This document shows positions 15,160 to 23,762 of a stretch of 64,000 bases of DNA, in pieces. The notes below the pieces were generated by a model. It was given only the letters and a program-made list of their open reading frames with translations, ran no database searches and had not been told where the DNA came from. Source of the DNA: SIG575 sp045542485 (GTDB taxonomy: Bacteria > Bacillota > Clostridia > Oscillospirales > Acutalibacteraceae). Position 1 is the stretch's first letter, and the number at the start of each line of letters is the position of its first letter. Position numbers and translations under genes: made by a program. The stretch lies in NCBI GenBank assembly GCA_045542485.1, contig JAZQLC010000008.1, positions 12,669 to 76,668 of the forward strand, in the 5' to 3' direction.

Positions 15160-16500
15160 ATGGATAAACTGAAAGCCGCTTTAATCTCTCTGGGATGCCC
15201 CAAAAATCAGGTGGATGCAGAAATGCTTATTGCCCGTCTTGAGGATGGAGGCTTCATTTTTTCCGATATGTCTGACGGCAGCGTGGATGTTGTAATTATA
15301 AACACCTGCGGATTCATTGATGAGGCAAAAAAAGAAGCAATCGACAACATTCTCGACGCAATCGAAATGAAAAACGACGGAGAAACAAAAGCCATCGTTA
15401 TCACAGGCTGTCTGAGCGAAGTTTATAAAGAAGAAATCCTCACAGAATTCCCTGAGGTTGATGCGGTTGTAGGCATCGGCTCAAACGGAGATATTGCTGA
15501 AATCTGCAGAAAAGCAGTGGAGGGTAACAGAAATTCTTATTTCAGACCGAAATGCGACCTGCCTCTCGACGGTGCAAGGTATCTTCTTTCCCCCGACCAT
15601 TGGGCATATCTGAAAATTGCCGAGGGATGTTCAAACAGATGCACCTACTGTGCAATCCCTGATATCAGAGGCGATTTCAGAAGCAGAACAGAGGAAGAAA
15701 TTCTCAAAGAAGCAAAACTTCTTGCAGAAGGCGGCGTAAAAGAGCTTATCGTTGTGGCTCAGGACACAACACGCTATGGTGAAGACCTTTATGGTGAGCC
15801 GAGACTTGCCGAGCTTCTTGAAAAACTCGCTGAAACCGACGGTATAGAATGGATAAGAATACTTTACTGCTATCCTGACAGAATCACTGACAAACTCCTT
15901 CAGGTTATGCGTGACAACGAAAAGATTCTCCACTATATCGACCTTCCGCTGCAACACGCAGACGGCAGGGTGCTGAAGCTTATGAACCGAACGGGCGACG
16001 ACAAAACTCTGCGTGAGCTTATTGCTAAAATCAGAGATTATATGCCCGACGTTGTCATCAGAACGACCTTCATCACAGGTTTCCCCGGTGAGGGAGAAAA
16101 GGAATTTGAAACTCTGGCAGAGTTTGTAAAGGATATGCGCTTCGACAGACTGGGCTGCTTTGCTTATTCCCCTCAGGAGGGCACCCCCGCTTACAGCTTT
16201 GAAAATCAGGTTGAAGAGCAGACGAAAATCGATCGTGGCGAAAACATTATGGAGCTTCAGAGAACTATTGTTGACGAAAAAAACGAGGCTCTTATGGGCA
16301 GAACTCTTAAAGTTTTTGTTGAAGGCTATGACGGATATCTTGACTGCTATATGGGAAGAAGTTATATGGATGCTCCCGAAATTGATACACTTATCTATTT
16401 CACATCTGAAAACTCCTATGAAGAAGGAGACTTTGCAGATGTTATGATAACCGACATCAGAGACTACGACCTTATAGGCAGAGAAAACGAAGAGGTATAA
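15160..16500 (+). CDS. rimO: Ribosomal protein S12 methylthiotransferase RimO
   Basis: 446 residues. RimO adds a methylthio group to an Asp of ribosomal protein S12 using two 4Fe-4S clusters. The N-terminal MTTase domain carries three cluster cysteines in SLGCPKNQVD, NTCGFI and TGCLSE. The radical SAM core has CSNRCTYCAIP (CxxxCxxC, near residue 155), and a C-terminal TRAM domain follows from about residue 375. Length matches the family. The order recA-recX-rimO-pgsA with gaps of 9 and 2 nt indicates one operon; in many clostridia rimO and pgsA are also neighbours. Confidence 0.97.
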   Translation: MDKLKAALISLGCPKNQVDAEMLIARLEDGGFIFSDMSDGSVDVVIINTCGFIDEAKKEAIDNILDAIEMKNDGETKAIVITGCLSEVYKEEILTEFPEVDAVVGIGSNGDIAEICRKAVEGNRNSYFRPKCDLPLDGARYLLSPDHWAYLKIAEGCSNRCTYCAIPDIRGDFRSRTEEEILKEAKLLAEGGVKELIVVAQDTTRYGEDLYGEPRLAELLEKLAETDGIEWIRILYCYPDRITDKLLQVMRDNEKILHYIDLPLQHADGRVLKLMNRTGDDKTLRELIAKIRDYMPDVVIRTTFITGFPGEGEKEFETLAEFVKDMRFDRLGCFAYSPQEGTPAYSFENQVEEQTKIDRGENIMELQRTIVDEKNEALMGRTLKVFVEGYDGYLDCYMGRSYMDAPEIDTLIYFTSENSYEEGDFADVMITDIRDYDLIGRENEEV

Positions 16501-16502
16501 CA

Positions 16503-17063
16503 ATGAAAATTAACGTGCCGAATTTACTTACAATTATCAGAATTTTTATGTCACCGATTTTTCTGGTGTTTCTGATAAACGAATCAATCCCCCATCACTT
16601 TTTATGGGCATTTTTAATTTTTACAGTGGCAAGTATAACTGACTTTATTGACGGAAAACTTGCAAGAAAAAACAATCAGATAACAAATCTCGGCAAACTC
16701 CTTGACCCTCTTGCTGACAAGATGCTGACAACTGCCGCCCTTCTCGGCTTTATGCAGTACGGCCTTTGCAACATCTGGGTGCTGATGATTGTGCTGACAA
16801 GAGAATTCACAATTACCGGAATCCGTATGATTGCAACTGTTCAGAATGTTGTTATCCCCGCAAACATCTGGGGCAAAATAAAAACTGCTTCTCAGATGAC
16901 TCTCTCCGGTGCAGTTATGCTTCTTGCTGAATTTTCTGTCTTCACTGTGGAAACAGATATCCTCATTTCAAATATCGCAATGTGGATTATTGCAGCGTTT
17001 ACTCTGATTTCAGGCGTAATTTATGTTATTCAGGCTGTAAAAGTTATAGATTTTTCAAAATAA
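16503..17063 (+). CDS. pgsA: CDP-diacylglycerol--glycerol-3-phosphate 3-phosphatidyltransferase
   Basis: 186-residue integral membrane protein. It makes phosphatidylglycerol phosphate, the committed step to acidic phospholipids. The CDP-alcohol phosphotransferase signature D-G-x2-A-R-x8-G-x3-D-x3-D is intact (from DGKLARKN to LLDPLADKM, about residues 49-71). About six hydrophobic helices are visible. Length is normal. It starts 2 nt after rimO, so it is coupled to it. The next downstream signal is the T-box promoter for cysE. Confidence 0.97.
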   Translation: MKINVPNLLTIIRIFMSPIFLVFLINESIPHHFLWAFLIFTVASITDFIDGKLARKNNQITNLGKLLDPLADKMLTTAALLGFMQYGLCNIWVLMIVLTREFTITGIRMIATVQNVVIPANIWGKIKTASQMTLSGAVMLLAEFSVFTVETDILISNIAMWIIAAFTLISGVIYVIQAVKVIDFSK

Positions 17064-17086
17064 GTAGTGAATTTTTTCACGACTTG

Positions 17087-17095
17087 TGATATAAT
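17087..17095 (+). promoter_or_regulatory. Extended -10 promoter of the cysE T-box leader
   Basis: TGATATAAT (TG-N-TATAAT). The -35 region 16-17 nt upstream reads TGAATT/GTGAAT and is weak, which the extended -10 would offset. Confidence 0.65.
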
Positions 17096-17101
17096 AGTAA
17101 T

Positions 17102-17340
17102 AATAAGTTGTTAAATGCGTTTATCGGGAGAAGTACCCGTATAATCAGACACAAAGAGAGGGCGTCATTTGGTGAAAGACGCTTTGTCTGACACGGCGAA
17201 ATGCACCCGTCAGCACGGAGTGGGAACAGTTTTTCTCAGTATCACTCTGCGATTCGGCACCGTTATATGCCTTAAAGTTATAAACAGGAGTGGAACCGCG
17301 ACTATTCGCCTCCGTTGTCTTCGGGCAACGGAGTTTTTTA
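17102..17340 (+). promoter_or_regulatory. T-box riboswitch, Cys-type, upstream of cysE-cysS
   Basis: A ~240-nt leader with T-box landmarks: AGAAGTA near 17128, AGAGAG at 17155-17160, a distal TTGGTG loop, and the T-box core GGAGTGGAACCGCG at 17287-17300. A terminator follows: the CTCCGTTG stem with a TTCG loop (17310-17333) and T6. The likely specifier is TGC at 17202-17204 in GAAATGCACC, the Cys codon, which fits the downstream genes. Uncharged tRNA-Cys would stabilise the antiterminator and switch on cysE-cysS during cysteine shortage. Confidence 0.9.
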
Positions 17341-17361
17341 TGCCCCCTGAGGAGGGATGTT

Positions 17362-17988
17362 ATGTTCAGACAAATAAAAGAAGATATTGAATGCGTGAAA
17401 AAACGCGACCCTGCGGCACGGTCAGCCATTGAAATACTTCTTCTTTATCCGGGTCTCAAAGCAATCAGAGCCCATCGCTTGGCCCATAAACTTTATCACA
17501 AAAAGCTTTATTTTCTTGCCCGTTATGTTTCACAACGCGCAGCAAGAAAAACAGGCATAGAGATTCACCCCGCAGCAACAATCGGAAAAAGGTTTTTCAT
17601 CGACCACGGAACAGGTGTTGTAATCGGTGAAACAACAGAAATCGGTGACGATGTTATCGTATATCAGGGTGTAACCCTTGGCGGTACAGGTAAGGACACG
17701 GGAAAAAGACATCCCACAATCGGCAACCATGTGCTTATCGGCTCAGGTGCAAAGGTTTTAGGACCTCTCACAATAGGAAGCAACACAAATATTGCTTCAG
17801 GCGCCGTTGTTCTCAATGATATCCCCGAAAACAGCACTGCCGTCGGTGTCCCTGCAAAGGTTGTCAAACTCAACGGAAACCGAGTCGACACCCTCGATCA
17901 GATTCACATCCCCGACCCTGTTGCTCAGGAGCTTTCACGCCTCGAGGGCGAAATAGAAAAACTGAAAAAAATAATTGAAGAGAAATAA
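17362..17988 (+). CDS. cysE: Serine O-acetyltransferase
   Basis: 208 residues from ATG 17362 after GGAGGG; the longer frame starts inside the T-box terminator. CysE acetylates serine with acetyl-CoA, the first step of cysteine synthesis. An N-terminal helical domain is followed by a left-handed beta-helix of hexapeptide repeats, with the active-site region FIDHGTGVVIGE and the GGTGKDTGKRHPTIG loop. The final ~25 residues are a charged helix. Control by the Cys T-box and the pairing with cysS (16 nt downstream) are common in Firmicutes. Confidence 0.97.
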   Translation: MFRQIKEDIECVKKRDPAARSAIEILLLYPGLKAIRAHRLAHKLYHKKLYFLARYVSQRAARKTGIEIHPAATIGKRFFIDHGTGVVIGETTEIGDDVIVYQGVTLGGTGKDTGKRHPTIGNHVLIGSGAKVLGPLTIGSNTNIASGAVVLNDIPENSTAVGVPAKVVKLNGNRVDTLDQIHIPDPVAQELSRLEGEIEKLKKIIEEK

Positions 17989-18004
17989 TGAAAGGACATA
18001 AATT

Positions 18005-19402
18005 ATGAAAATTTTCAACACACTCACAAGACAGAAAGACGAATTCAAGCCAATAAACGAAGGCGAAGTTAAAATCTACGCCTGTGGCCCTACCGTTTAC
18101 AACTTCATCCACATCGGTAACGCCCGTCCCCTCTGCGTTTTTGACGTTGTACGCAGATATTTTGAATACAGAGGTTATAAAGTAAACTTCGTTCAGAACT
18201 TCACAGATATTGACGACAAAATTATCAAACGCGCCAACGAAGAAGGCACAGACTATAAAACTGTCAGCGAAAAATATATTGAGGAATTCTGGACAGATGT
18301 TAAGGGCATGAATGTGCGCGAAGCTACAACTCATCCCAAAGCAACAGAAAACATAGACGAAATCATCAATATCATCAAGACTCTTGAAGAAAAAGGCTTT
18401 GCATATGCAGTTGACGGCGACGTTTATTTCAGCACAAAGAAGTTCAACGAATACGGCAAACTTTCACATCAGCCCCTTGAAGACCTTGAGGCAGGTGCAA
18501 GAATCAGTATCGGCGAACTAAAAAAAGAGCCTATGGACTTTGCTCTCTGGAAGAACGCAAAGCCCGGTGAGCCCTACTGGGAATCTCCCTGGGGTAACGG
18601 CAGACCCGGTTGGCACATTGAATGCTCAGCTATGGTACACAGATATCTTGGCGACACAATTGATATTCACTGCGGCGGTCAGGACCTTATATTCCCCCAT
18701 CACGAAAACGAAATCGCACAGTCAGAATGCTGCAACGGCAAACCCTTTGCAAACTATTGGATGCATAACGGATATATCAATGTTGACAATGTTAAAATGT
18801 CAAAATCCCTGGGCAACTTCCGTACAGTCCGTGATGTTGCAAACGAATACGGCTACGAGCCTATCCGCTTCCTTATGATTTCATCTTCATACAGAAGCCC
18901 CATCAATTACAGCCTTGATATCATCAATCAGTGCAAATCATCTCTCGCAAGACTTTATACATGCCGTGACAGCCTTGATTTCGCTCTTGAAAACGCTTCG
19001 GCGGAAAATGCTGACACAGACGCAGAAATCCTTGAAATGCTCTCAAAACGCCGCGAACAGTTCATCAATGCTATGGATGACGATTTCAACACTGCAGACG
19101 CAATTGCAGCCGTTTTTGACCTTGTAAGGGACATCAATACAAATGTTATTGAAAAGAATCCCTCAAAATCTCTCTGCGAAGGTGCAGCAGCACTCTTTGA
19201 CGAACTGACAGATGTTCTCGGTCTTGTTTACAACAGAAAGAAAGAAAGCCTTGACGAAGAGGTTGAAGCACTTATTGCAGAACGTGCAGAAGCAAGAAAA
19301 AATAAGAACTGGGCAAGAGCTGACGAAATCCGCGACACACTCAAAGCTATGAACATTGTCCTTGAAGATACTCCTCAGGGCGTAAAATGGCACAAAGCAT
19401 AA
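18005..19402 (+). CDS. cysS: Cysteinyl-tRNA synthetase
   Basis: 465-residue class I synthetase that charges tRNA-Cys. The HIGH-type motif is HIGNARP (residues 38-44), with a zinc Cys just before it (ACGPTVYN). Other zinc ligands are in HIECSAM and HHENEIAQSE, and the KMSKS loop is exact (KMSKSLGN near residue 265). A C-terminal DALR-type helical domain follows. SD AAAGGA precedes ATG. It is cotranscribed with cysE under the T-box and followed by a long hairpin terminator. Confidence 0.99.
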   Translation: MKIFNTLTRQKDEFKPINEGEVKIYACGPTVYNFIHIGNARPLCVFDVVRRYFEYRGYKVNFVQNFTDIDDKIIKRANEEGTDYKTVSEKYIEEFWTDVKGMNVREATTHPKATENIDEIINIIKTLEEKGFAYAVDGDVYFSTKKFNEYGKLSHQPLEDLEAGARISIGELKKEPMDFALWKNAKPGEPYWESPWGNGRPGWHIECSAMVHRYLGDTIDIHCGGQDLIFPHHENEIAQSECCNGKPFANYWMHNGYINVDNVKMSKSLGNFRTVRDVANEYGYEPIRFLMISSSYRSPINYSLDIINQCKSSLARLYTCRDSLDFALENASAENADTDAEILEMLSKRREQFINAMDDDFNTADAIAAVFDLVRDINTNVIEKNPSKSLCEGAAALFDELTDVLGLVYNRKKESLDEEVEALIAERAEARKNKNWARADEIRDTLKAMNIVLEDTPQGVKWHKA

Positions 19403-19437
19403 AAAACCTGAACTGATTTTAAAAAACGAATAACAAC

Positions 19438-19485
19438 ATCCCCACCGTGTCATTCCCGAGCGAATCGGAAAATCCCGGTGGGGAT
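19438..19485 (+). terminator. Probable cysS terminator
   Basis: 10-bp outer stem ATCCCCACCG with its complement at 19476-19485. The 28-nt interior contains a smaller CCGA/TCGG pair. A T5 run lies 6 nt later. Confidence 0.6.
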
Positions 19486-19589
19486 ATCTGTTTTTATCGA
19501 AAATATTTTACTCCTGTTTCCCGTTGCACAAAATGAAAAAATGTTGTATAATCTCTTTACTGAATATTTCCGAAAGAGTGATATGTACT

Positions 19590-20081
19590 ATGGATAAACG
19601 CAGAGACAAACATAATTATTATCTTGACATAGCTGAAACCGTGGCCAAGCGATGCACCTGCCTCAGAAGACATTACGGCGTTGTTATCGTAAAAAATGAT
19701 GAAATTATATCAACCGGATATGTTGGCGCTCCCAGAGGCAGAAAAAACTGTACCGATATGGGAGTCTGCGTTCGTGAGAAAAACAATATTCCCCGCGGAG
19801 AAAGATATGAACTTTGCAGAAGTGTCCACGCCGAAGCCAATGCGATAATCAGTGCCTCAAGAAAAGAAATGATAGGCAGTTCGTTATATATGGTCGGAAC
19901 AGACATCACGGGCGAAAACTATGTGGAAAACGCAAACAGCTGTTCCATGTGCAAAAGACTCATTATAAACGCAGGAATTGAAAAAGTTTACATAAGAGAC
20001 AACAAAGATGATTTCAGAGTGATATCCGTTAAGGACTGGATAGAAAACGATGAATCTTTAGATTGTCAACTTGGTTATTAA
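19590..20081 (+). CDS. Deoxycytidylate (dCMP) deaminase-like protein
   Basis: 163 residues from ATG 19590; a longer frame to 19524 lacks a ribosome site. Cytidine/dCMP deaminase fold with the zinc and catalytic motif VHAEANAI near residue 75 and CSMC near 113 as the second zinc motif. The usual Pro before the first Cys is replaced by Ser. The family (ComEB-type) converts dCMP to dUMP for dTTP synthesis. The upstream Cys pair in RRHYGVVIVKN and GAPRGRKNC are family features. It stands alone between two terminators. Confidence 0.85.
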   Translation: MDKRRDKHNYYLDIAETVAKRCTCLRRHYGVVIVKNDEIISTGYVGAPRGRKNCTDMGVCVREKNNIPRGERYELCRSVHAEANAIISASRKEMIGSSLYMVGTDITGENYVENANSCSMCKRLIINAGIEKVYIRDNKDDFRVISVKDWIENDESLDCQLGY

Positions 20082-20090
20082 ACAAAAAAC

Positions 20091-20117
20091 AGCACCTACT
20101 GATTTTCAGTAGGTGCT
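20091..20117. terminator. Bidirectional terminator between dCMP deaminase and the 3D-domain gene
   Basis: AGCACCTACTGA with a TTT loop and its perfect complement (20106-20117); A-run on one side and T-run on the other. The flanking genes are convergent. Confidence 0.9.
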
Positions 20118-20123
20118 TGATTT

Positions 20124-21389
20124 TTAATAGTCGAGAATATAGATTGTAACTGCACGTCTGCCGAACTGGATGCATTCATACTCTGAGTTGAAGTAAAGGT
20201 CAACAAGTGTGCCGCTACCATTCCATGTAAATCCGCCTGTATCCGCTGCGATTGCATAACCGTAAACATATCTGCCGTCGTCAGATGTTATCCAGAGCTT
20301 TGAGCCGTAGGGGATAATATCAGGGTCAACTGCCACATATCCGGGTTCAGGGATTTTGCCTGTTGAAGTTCTGTAACCACCGTTGTATGCTGTACCGGGA
20401 CCATTAAACTTCTGTTTATACGAAGTGGGAACCATATTCTCACCGATTGTATACTTTGAAGGAAGCTTGAAGTTGGAGATTGTTTTAATGTTTTTCTTAC
20501 CAACTGTTACACTTGCTGCAGTGTGTCCGGGTGTAGGTTTCTTTGTTCCTCTTACAACAACCTGATTTACAGGTTCCTTTGTAATTGTTTCAGAAACTGC
20601 CTCTTCACTGACTTTTTCGCCTTCAACATATTTGATTCTGTAAACTACTTCCTTTTCGCCCTTAACGCCTCTTGATTTCACATAAGTTGCGCCTTTGTAC
20701 ATTCTGGAAGTGTTTTCATAAGTTGTACCGTAATCAGCCTTTTCTTTTCTTGTAACCTCTTTATAGCTGACACGACCGATTGTGATTGTTGCGTTCTTCT
20801 TGATGATTGTACCTCTTTCAGGTGTTACAACATCATCTTCACCCAGCTCAATGCCACATCTTGAAAGAACTGTTTCTACATCTGCTGAAAAGGTTTCGCC
20901 TCTGATAACCTTGCCGTCAACCTTGACTTTTACTTTGATGGGGTTTTCGATAATAATCTTCATACCGTCTGAAAGCTTTTCTTCGAGAGGATAGTTGATT
21001 GTATCTGTTTCGGAAACCTCAAGTTTTTCCTGTTTCAAAACATTGGCAACATCCTTGTAACCAACAGTTCTGAAAAATTCACCGTGGTAAGAAACTGTGA
21101 TGTTGTAGCCTCTGTTGATTTTGATTACACTGTTTTCACCGGGAACAAATCTGTCTGTGATAACGATATCATTATCATCTGTTTCGATGTCAGCTTCTCT
21201 GAGCACATGAGAAAGTGTTTCTGCTCTTGTTGAGATTGTCACACTTCTGTCTGCGTCAATAATTGTTACGTCATAAGTTGCACCCGAAGCTGCTGCAACA
21301 ACTGTCATTGCACACATAACAACAAGAACAATTGCGATTACTGCACGAGCAATAAGCCAAGCCTTGTTTTCGTGGTTTACCTTAATCAT
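20124..21389 (-). CDS. G5/3D-domain cell-wall protein (YabE/Rpf-like)
   Basis: 421 residues from ATG 21389 after AAAGGAG. A membrane helix or signal anchor at about 13-35 is followed by DUF348 repeats (VTIIDADRSVTISTRAETLSHVLREA; a second copy near 110; a third near 165). A G5 domain follows at about 215-295 (EKVSEEAVSETITKEPVNQVVVRGTK region). The C-terminal 3D domain has the three Asp motifs at VAVDPDIIPYG, AADTGG and VDLYF. This layout is that of YabE and resuscitation-promoting factors, with a MltA-like fold that probably cleaves peptidoglycan. It has a perfect consensus promoter. Confidence 0.9.
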   Translation of the reverse strand: MIKVNHENKAWLIARAVIAIVLVVMCAMTVVAAASGATYDVTIIDADRSVTISTRAETLSHVLREADIETDDNDIVITDRFVPGENSVIKINRGYNITVSYHGEFFRTVGYKDVANVLKQEKLEVSETDTINYPLEEKLSDGMKIIIENPIKVKVKVDGKVIRGETFSADVETVLSRCGIELGEDDVVTPERGTIIKKNATITIGRVSYKEVTRKEKADYGTTYENTSRMYKGATYVKSRGVKGEKEVVYRIKYVEGEKVSEEAVSETITKEPVNQVVVRGTKKPTPGHTAASVTVGKKNIKTISNFKLPSKYTIGENMVPTSYKQKFNGPGTAYNGGYRTSTGKIPEPGYVAVDPDIIPYGSKLWITSDDGRYVYGYAIAADTGGFTWNGSGTLVDLYFNSEYECIQFGRRAVTIYILDY

Positions 21390-21476
21390 AAATAACTCCT
21401 TTTGCGGTTTTTTATTACTGCCGCCGTAATTGGTCTGAGAGGTTATGGTTACCCCTTCTCTCACGCCACGCCTCAC

Positions 21477-21505
21477 ATTATAGTAAGATTTTTTCGCCTT
21501 GTCAA
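21477..21505 (-). promoter_or_regulatory. Consensus promoter of the YabE-like gene
   Basis: Minus strand: TTGACA (21500-21505), exactly 17 nt, TATAAT (21477-21482). The ~80-nt leader to ATG 21389 contains a GAGAG/CTCTC hairpin but no riboswitch that I recognise. Confidence 0.85.
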
Positions 21506-21646
21506 ATAAAACATTTTTATATTTTTGTGTATTTTGCACAAGCGTCTTTTTCTTTTCGAGAAATAAAGCTTAAAAAAAGACCTTTTTTCGACTTTTTCAG
21601 ACTGTTCAAGAAAACTGTTTTGTGAAAAATGTAAAAATTACAAAAC

Positions 21647-21663
21647 TGTTACAATCTGTTACA
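21647..21663 (+). promoter_or_regulatory. Candidate GlnR/TnrA-type operator upstream of asnB
   Basis: TGTTA-N7-TTACA fits the Firmicutes GlnR/TnrA box TGTNA-N7-TNACA exactly. It is formed by a perfect tandem repeat of the decamer CTGTTACAAT (21646-21665). A second palindrome, TGTAA-N3-TTACA, lies at 21630-21642. No convincing asnB promoter hexamers were found next to it. The rest of the gap 21506-21752 is AT-rich with no other signal that I can name. Confidence 0.4.
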
Positions 21664-21752
21664 ATTCTATGCGAAACCGTGGAAAATATACCAAAATCCA
21701 TAAAAATAACCATTTTTGTCCCTTCGGCATAAAATATTCTGAGGTGATAAAT

Positions 21753-23573
21753 ATGTGCTCAATTGCAGGAAAAATCAATTTCGAGGGCAATCTGAATAAA
21801 GAAAAAGGGACATTTACCAGAATAAAAAACACCCTTTCAAGGCGCGGTCCTGACGATAGCGGTACTATGTGTTCCGACTATGCCGCTCTGATACATACGC
21901 GCCTTGCCGTAATCGATATTGAAAACGGAAGACAACCTATGGAAATTGACCACTATATAATAGTATACAACGGTGAACTTTATAACACGGAGGAAATCCG
22001 TTCCGAGTTGAAAAGCTACGGAGTTACCTTTAATGGACACTCAGACACAGAAGTGCTTCTGAAAGCTTACATCCGATGGAAAGAAAAGTGTGTTGCAAAA
22101 TTCAACGGAATTTTTGCCTTTGCCATCTGGGATAAAAAAGAAGAAAAGCTTTTCATCGCCAGGGACAGGATAGGCGTAAAACCTTTCTTCTATTATAATA
22201 GAAAGGGAGATTTCATTTTTGCCTCGGAAATCAAGGGTATTCTCGCAAGTGGGGCAGTAGAAGCAGAGGCCGACACAAACTCCGTTGCCGAGCTGATTCT
22301 GTTAGGTCCCGGCAGAACGCAGGGACAGGGAGTTTTCAGAAACATAGAAGAACTGCCCCCTGCCACTTGCGGTTATTATGACAGGAAAGGTCTCAGAATG
22401 TGGAGATATTGGCATCTGGAGGACAAAGACCATACTGACAACCTGAGCACCACCATAGAAAAAGTCAGATTTCTGGTAACCGACTCCGTCGAAAGACAGC
22501 TCGTTTCTGATGTGCCGGTATGTACCTTTATGTCAGGAGGTCTTGATTCAAGCATAATTTCATCAATTGCCGACAGATATTTTAAAGAAAGAGGAGAAAC
22601 TCTTCACACCTTTTCTCTCGATTACAAGGATAACAGCCTCTATTTTAAAGAAAGCAAATTCCAGCCGAACAGTGACAGTCCTTTCATTAATATAATGAAA
22701 AACTATCTCAGCGGAGAAAATCATCTCATTGAACTTGATACTGACAAACTTTCTTCAGCCCTTTACGATGCAGTTGATGCCCGTGATTTGCCCGGTATGG
22801 CAGATGTGGATTCATCCCTTCTTTTATTCTGCAGAGAAATCAAAAAATATGGTACCGTGGCGCTCAGCGGTGAATGCGCAGACGAAATTTTCGGAGGATA
22901 TCCCTGGTACAGAGATGAAACAATCAGAGAAAAGGAGGGCTTCCCCTGGGCGCAGTCCACCTCATATCGCTATAAGTTCCTTATGCCTCAGTTTGCCGAA
23001 AAAATAAATCCCCACGAATTTATTGAAAGCCGTTATAAAACAACGATTTCTGCGGCTGATACGGGCAAAACAAAATCCCCTTTGAACAAGAGGATGAAGG
23101 AAATGATGAAGCTGAATCTTGACTGGTTTATGCAGACTCTTCTTGACAGAAAAGACAGAATGAGTATGTACAACGGCCTTGAAGTGCGTGTGCCCTTCTG
23201 CGATTACAGAATTGCAGAATATCTTTACAATGTGCCGTGGGAGTATAAAGACTATAACCACTACGAGAAAGGGTTGCTGAGAAAAGCTATGGAAGGATAT
23301 CTTCCTGATGAAATTCTCTGGAGAAAAAAGAGTCCCTATCCGAAAACCCACAACCCCTCATATCTGAAAAAGGTATCAGAAATGCTGACAGAAATAATAA
23401 ACACCCCCTCTTCTCCACTGCTTGAAATTGTGAAGAAGAAGGAGCTTGAAAAACTGCTTGCCGAAAACCTTTCACAGCCATGGTACGGCCAGTTGATGAC
23501 AACACCACAGACAATCGCATATTTCGTCCAGCTTGATTACTGGCTTAGGAAATATAAAGTAAGACTTGTCTGA
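21753..23573 (+). CDS. asnB: Asparagine synthase (glutamine-hydrolysing)
   Basis: 606 residues from ATG 21753 after GAGGTGA, which leaves Cys2 as the required N-terminal nucleophile after Met removal. The class II glutaminase domain (residues 1 to ~200) has RRGPDDSG, YNGELYN and HSDTEVLL. The synthetase domain has the PP-loop SGGLDSSII near residue 265 and SGECADEIFGGYPWY. It transfers glutamine nitrogen to aspartate with ATP. Length is typical of AsnB. It stands alone, with a possible GlnR-type box upstream, which would tie it to nitrogen status. Confidence 0.93.
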   Translation: MCSIAGKINFEGNLNKEKGTFTRIKNTLSRRGPDDSGTMCSDYAALIHTRLAVIDIENGRQPMEIDHYIIVYNGELYNTEEIRSELKSYGVTFNGHSDTEVLLKAYIRWKEKCVAKFNGIFAFAIWDKKEEKLFIARDRIGVKPFFYYNRKGDFIFASEIKGILASGAVEAEADTNSVAELILLGPGRTQGQGVFRNIEELPPATCGYYDRKGLRMWRYWHLEDKDHTDNLSTTIEKVRFLVTDSVERQLVSDVPVCTFMSGGLDSSIISSIADRYFKERGETLHTFSLDYKDNSLYFKESKFQPNSDSPFINIMKNYLSGENHLIELDTDKLSSALYDAVDARDLPGMADVDSSLLLFCREIKKYGTVALSGECADEIFGGYPWYRDETIREKEGFPWAQSTSYRYKFLMPQFAEKINPHEFIESRYKTTISAADTGKTKSPLNKRMKEMMKLNLDWFMQTLLDRKDRMSMYNGLEVRVPFCDYRIAEYLYNVPWEYKDYNHYEKGLLRKAMEGYLPDEILWRKKSPYPKTHNPSYLKKVSEMLTEIINTPSSPLLEIVKKKELEKLLAENLSQPWYGQLMTTPQTIAYFVQLDYWLRKYKVRLV

Positions 23574-23575
23574 CT

Positions 23576-23686
23576 TTATTTGTCATATTCTGCAGTAAAC
23601 ACATCTGCAATCTCGCTGATTGTTATAAACGCGTGAGGGTCTGTTTCGTGCACTATTTCTTTTTCATTATAACATATAGCAGACAT
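23576..23686 (-). pseudogene. Remnant of a YitT-family (DUF2179) membrane protein C-terminus
   Basis: A 36-codon minus-strand reading frame ending in DPHAFITISEIADVFTAEYD, then a stop. This matches the end of the cytoplasmic DUF2179 domain of YitT-family proteins (a conserved Asp-Pro-x-Ala-Phe-x-x-x-Ser turn). The frame is closed by TGA just upstream, and nothing resembling the membrane part precedes it, so only the last part of the gene survives. It starts 2 bp past the asnB stop, convergent with it. Confidence 0.5.
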
Positions 23687-23714
23687 TCAGAAAATAAAAA
23701 CTTGCAAAAATCAG

Positions 23715-23742
23715 AAACGGCATCTCTGAGGAGATGCCGTTT
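23715..23742 (-). terminator. Terminator of gdhA
   Basis: Perfect 12-bp stem AAACGGCATCTC (23715-23726) with its complement and a 4-nt loop. A T-run follows within 3 nt on the minus strand. Confidence 0.85.
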
Positions 23743-23762
23743 CGATTATCTTTAATTCTAAA

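Noticed and set aside
17169..17390. Reading frame inside the leader before cysE
   Set aside because: It lies within the T-box riboswitch and terminator, which explain the sequence better.
21390..21476. Possible c-di-AMP riboswitch before the YabE-like gene
   Set aside because: The leader is only about 80 nt and lacks the ydaO-type conserved blocks.
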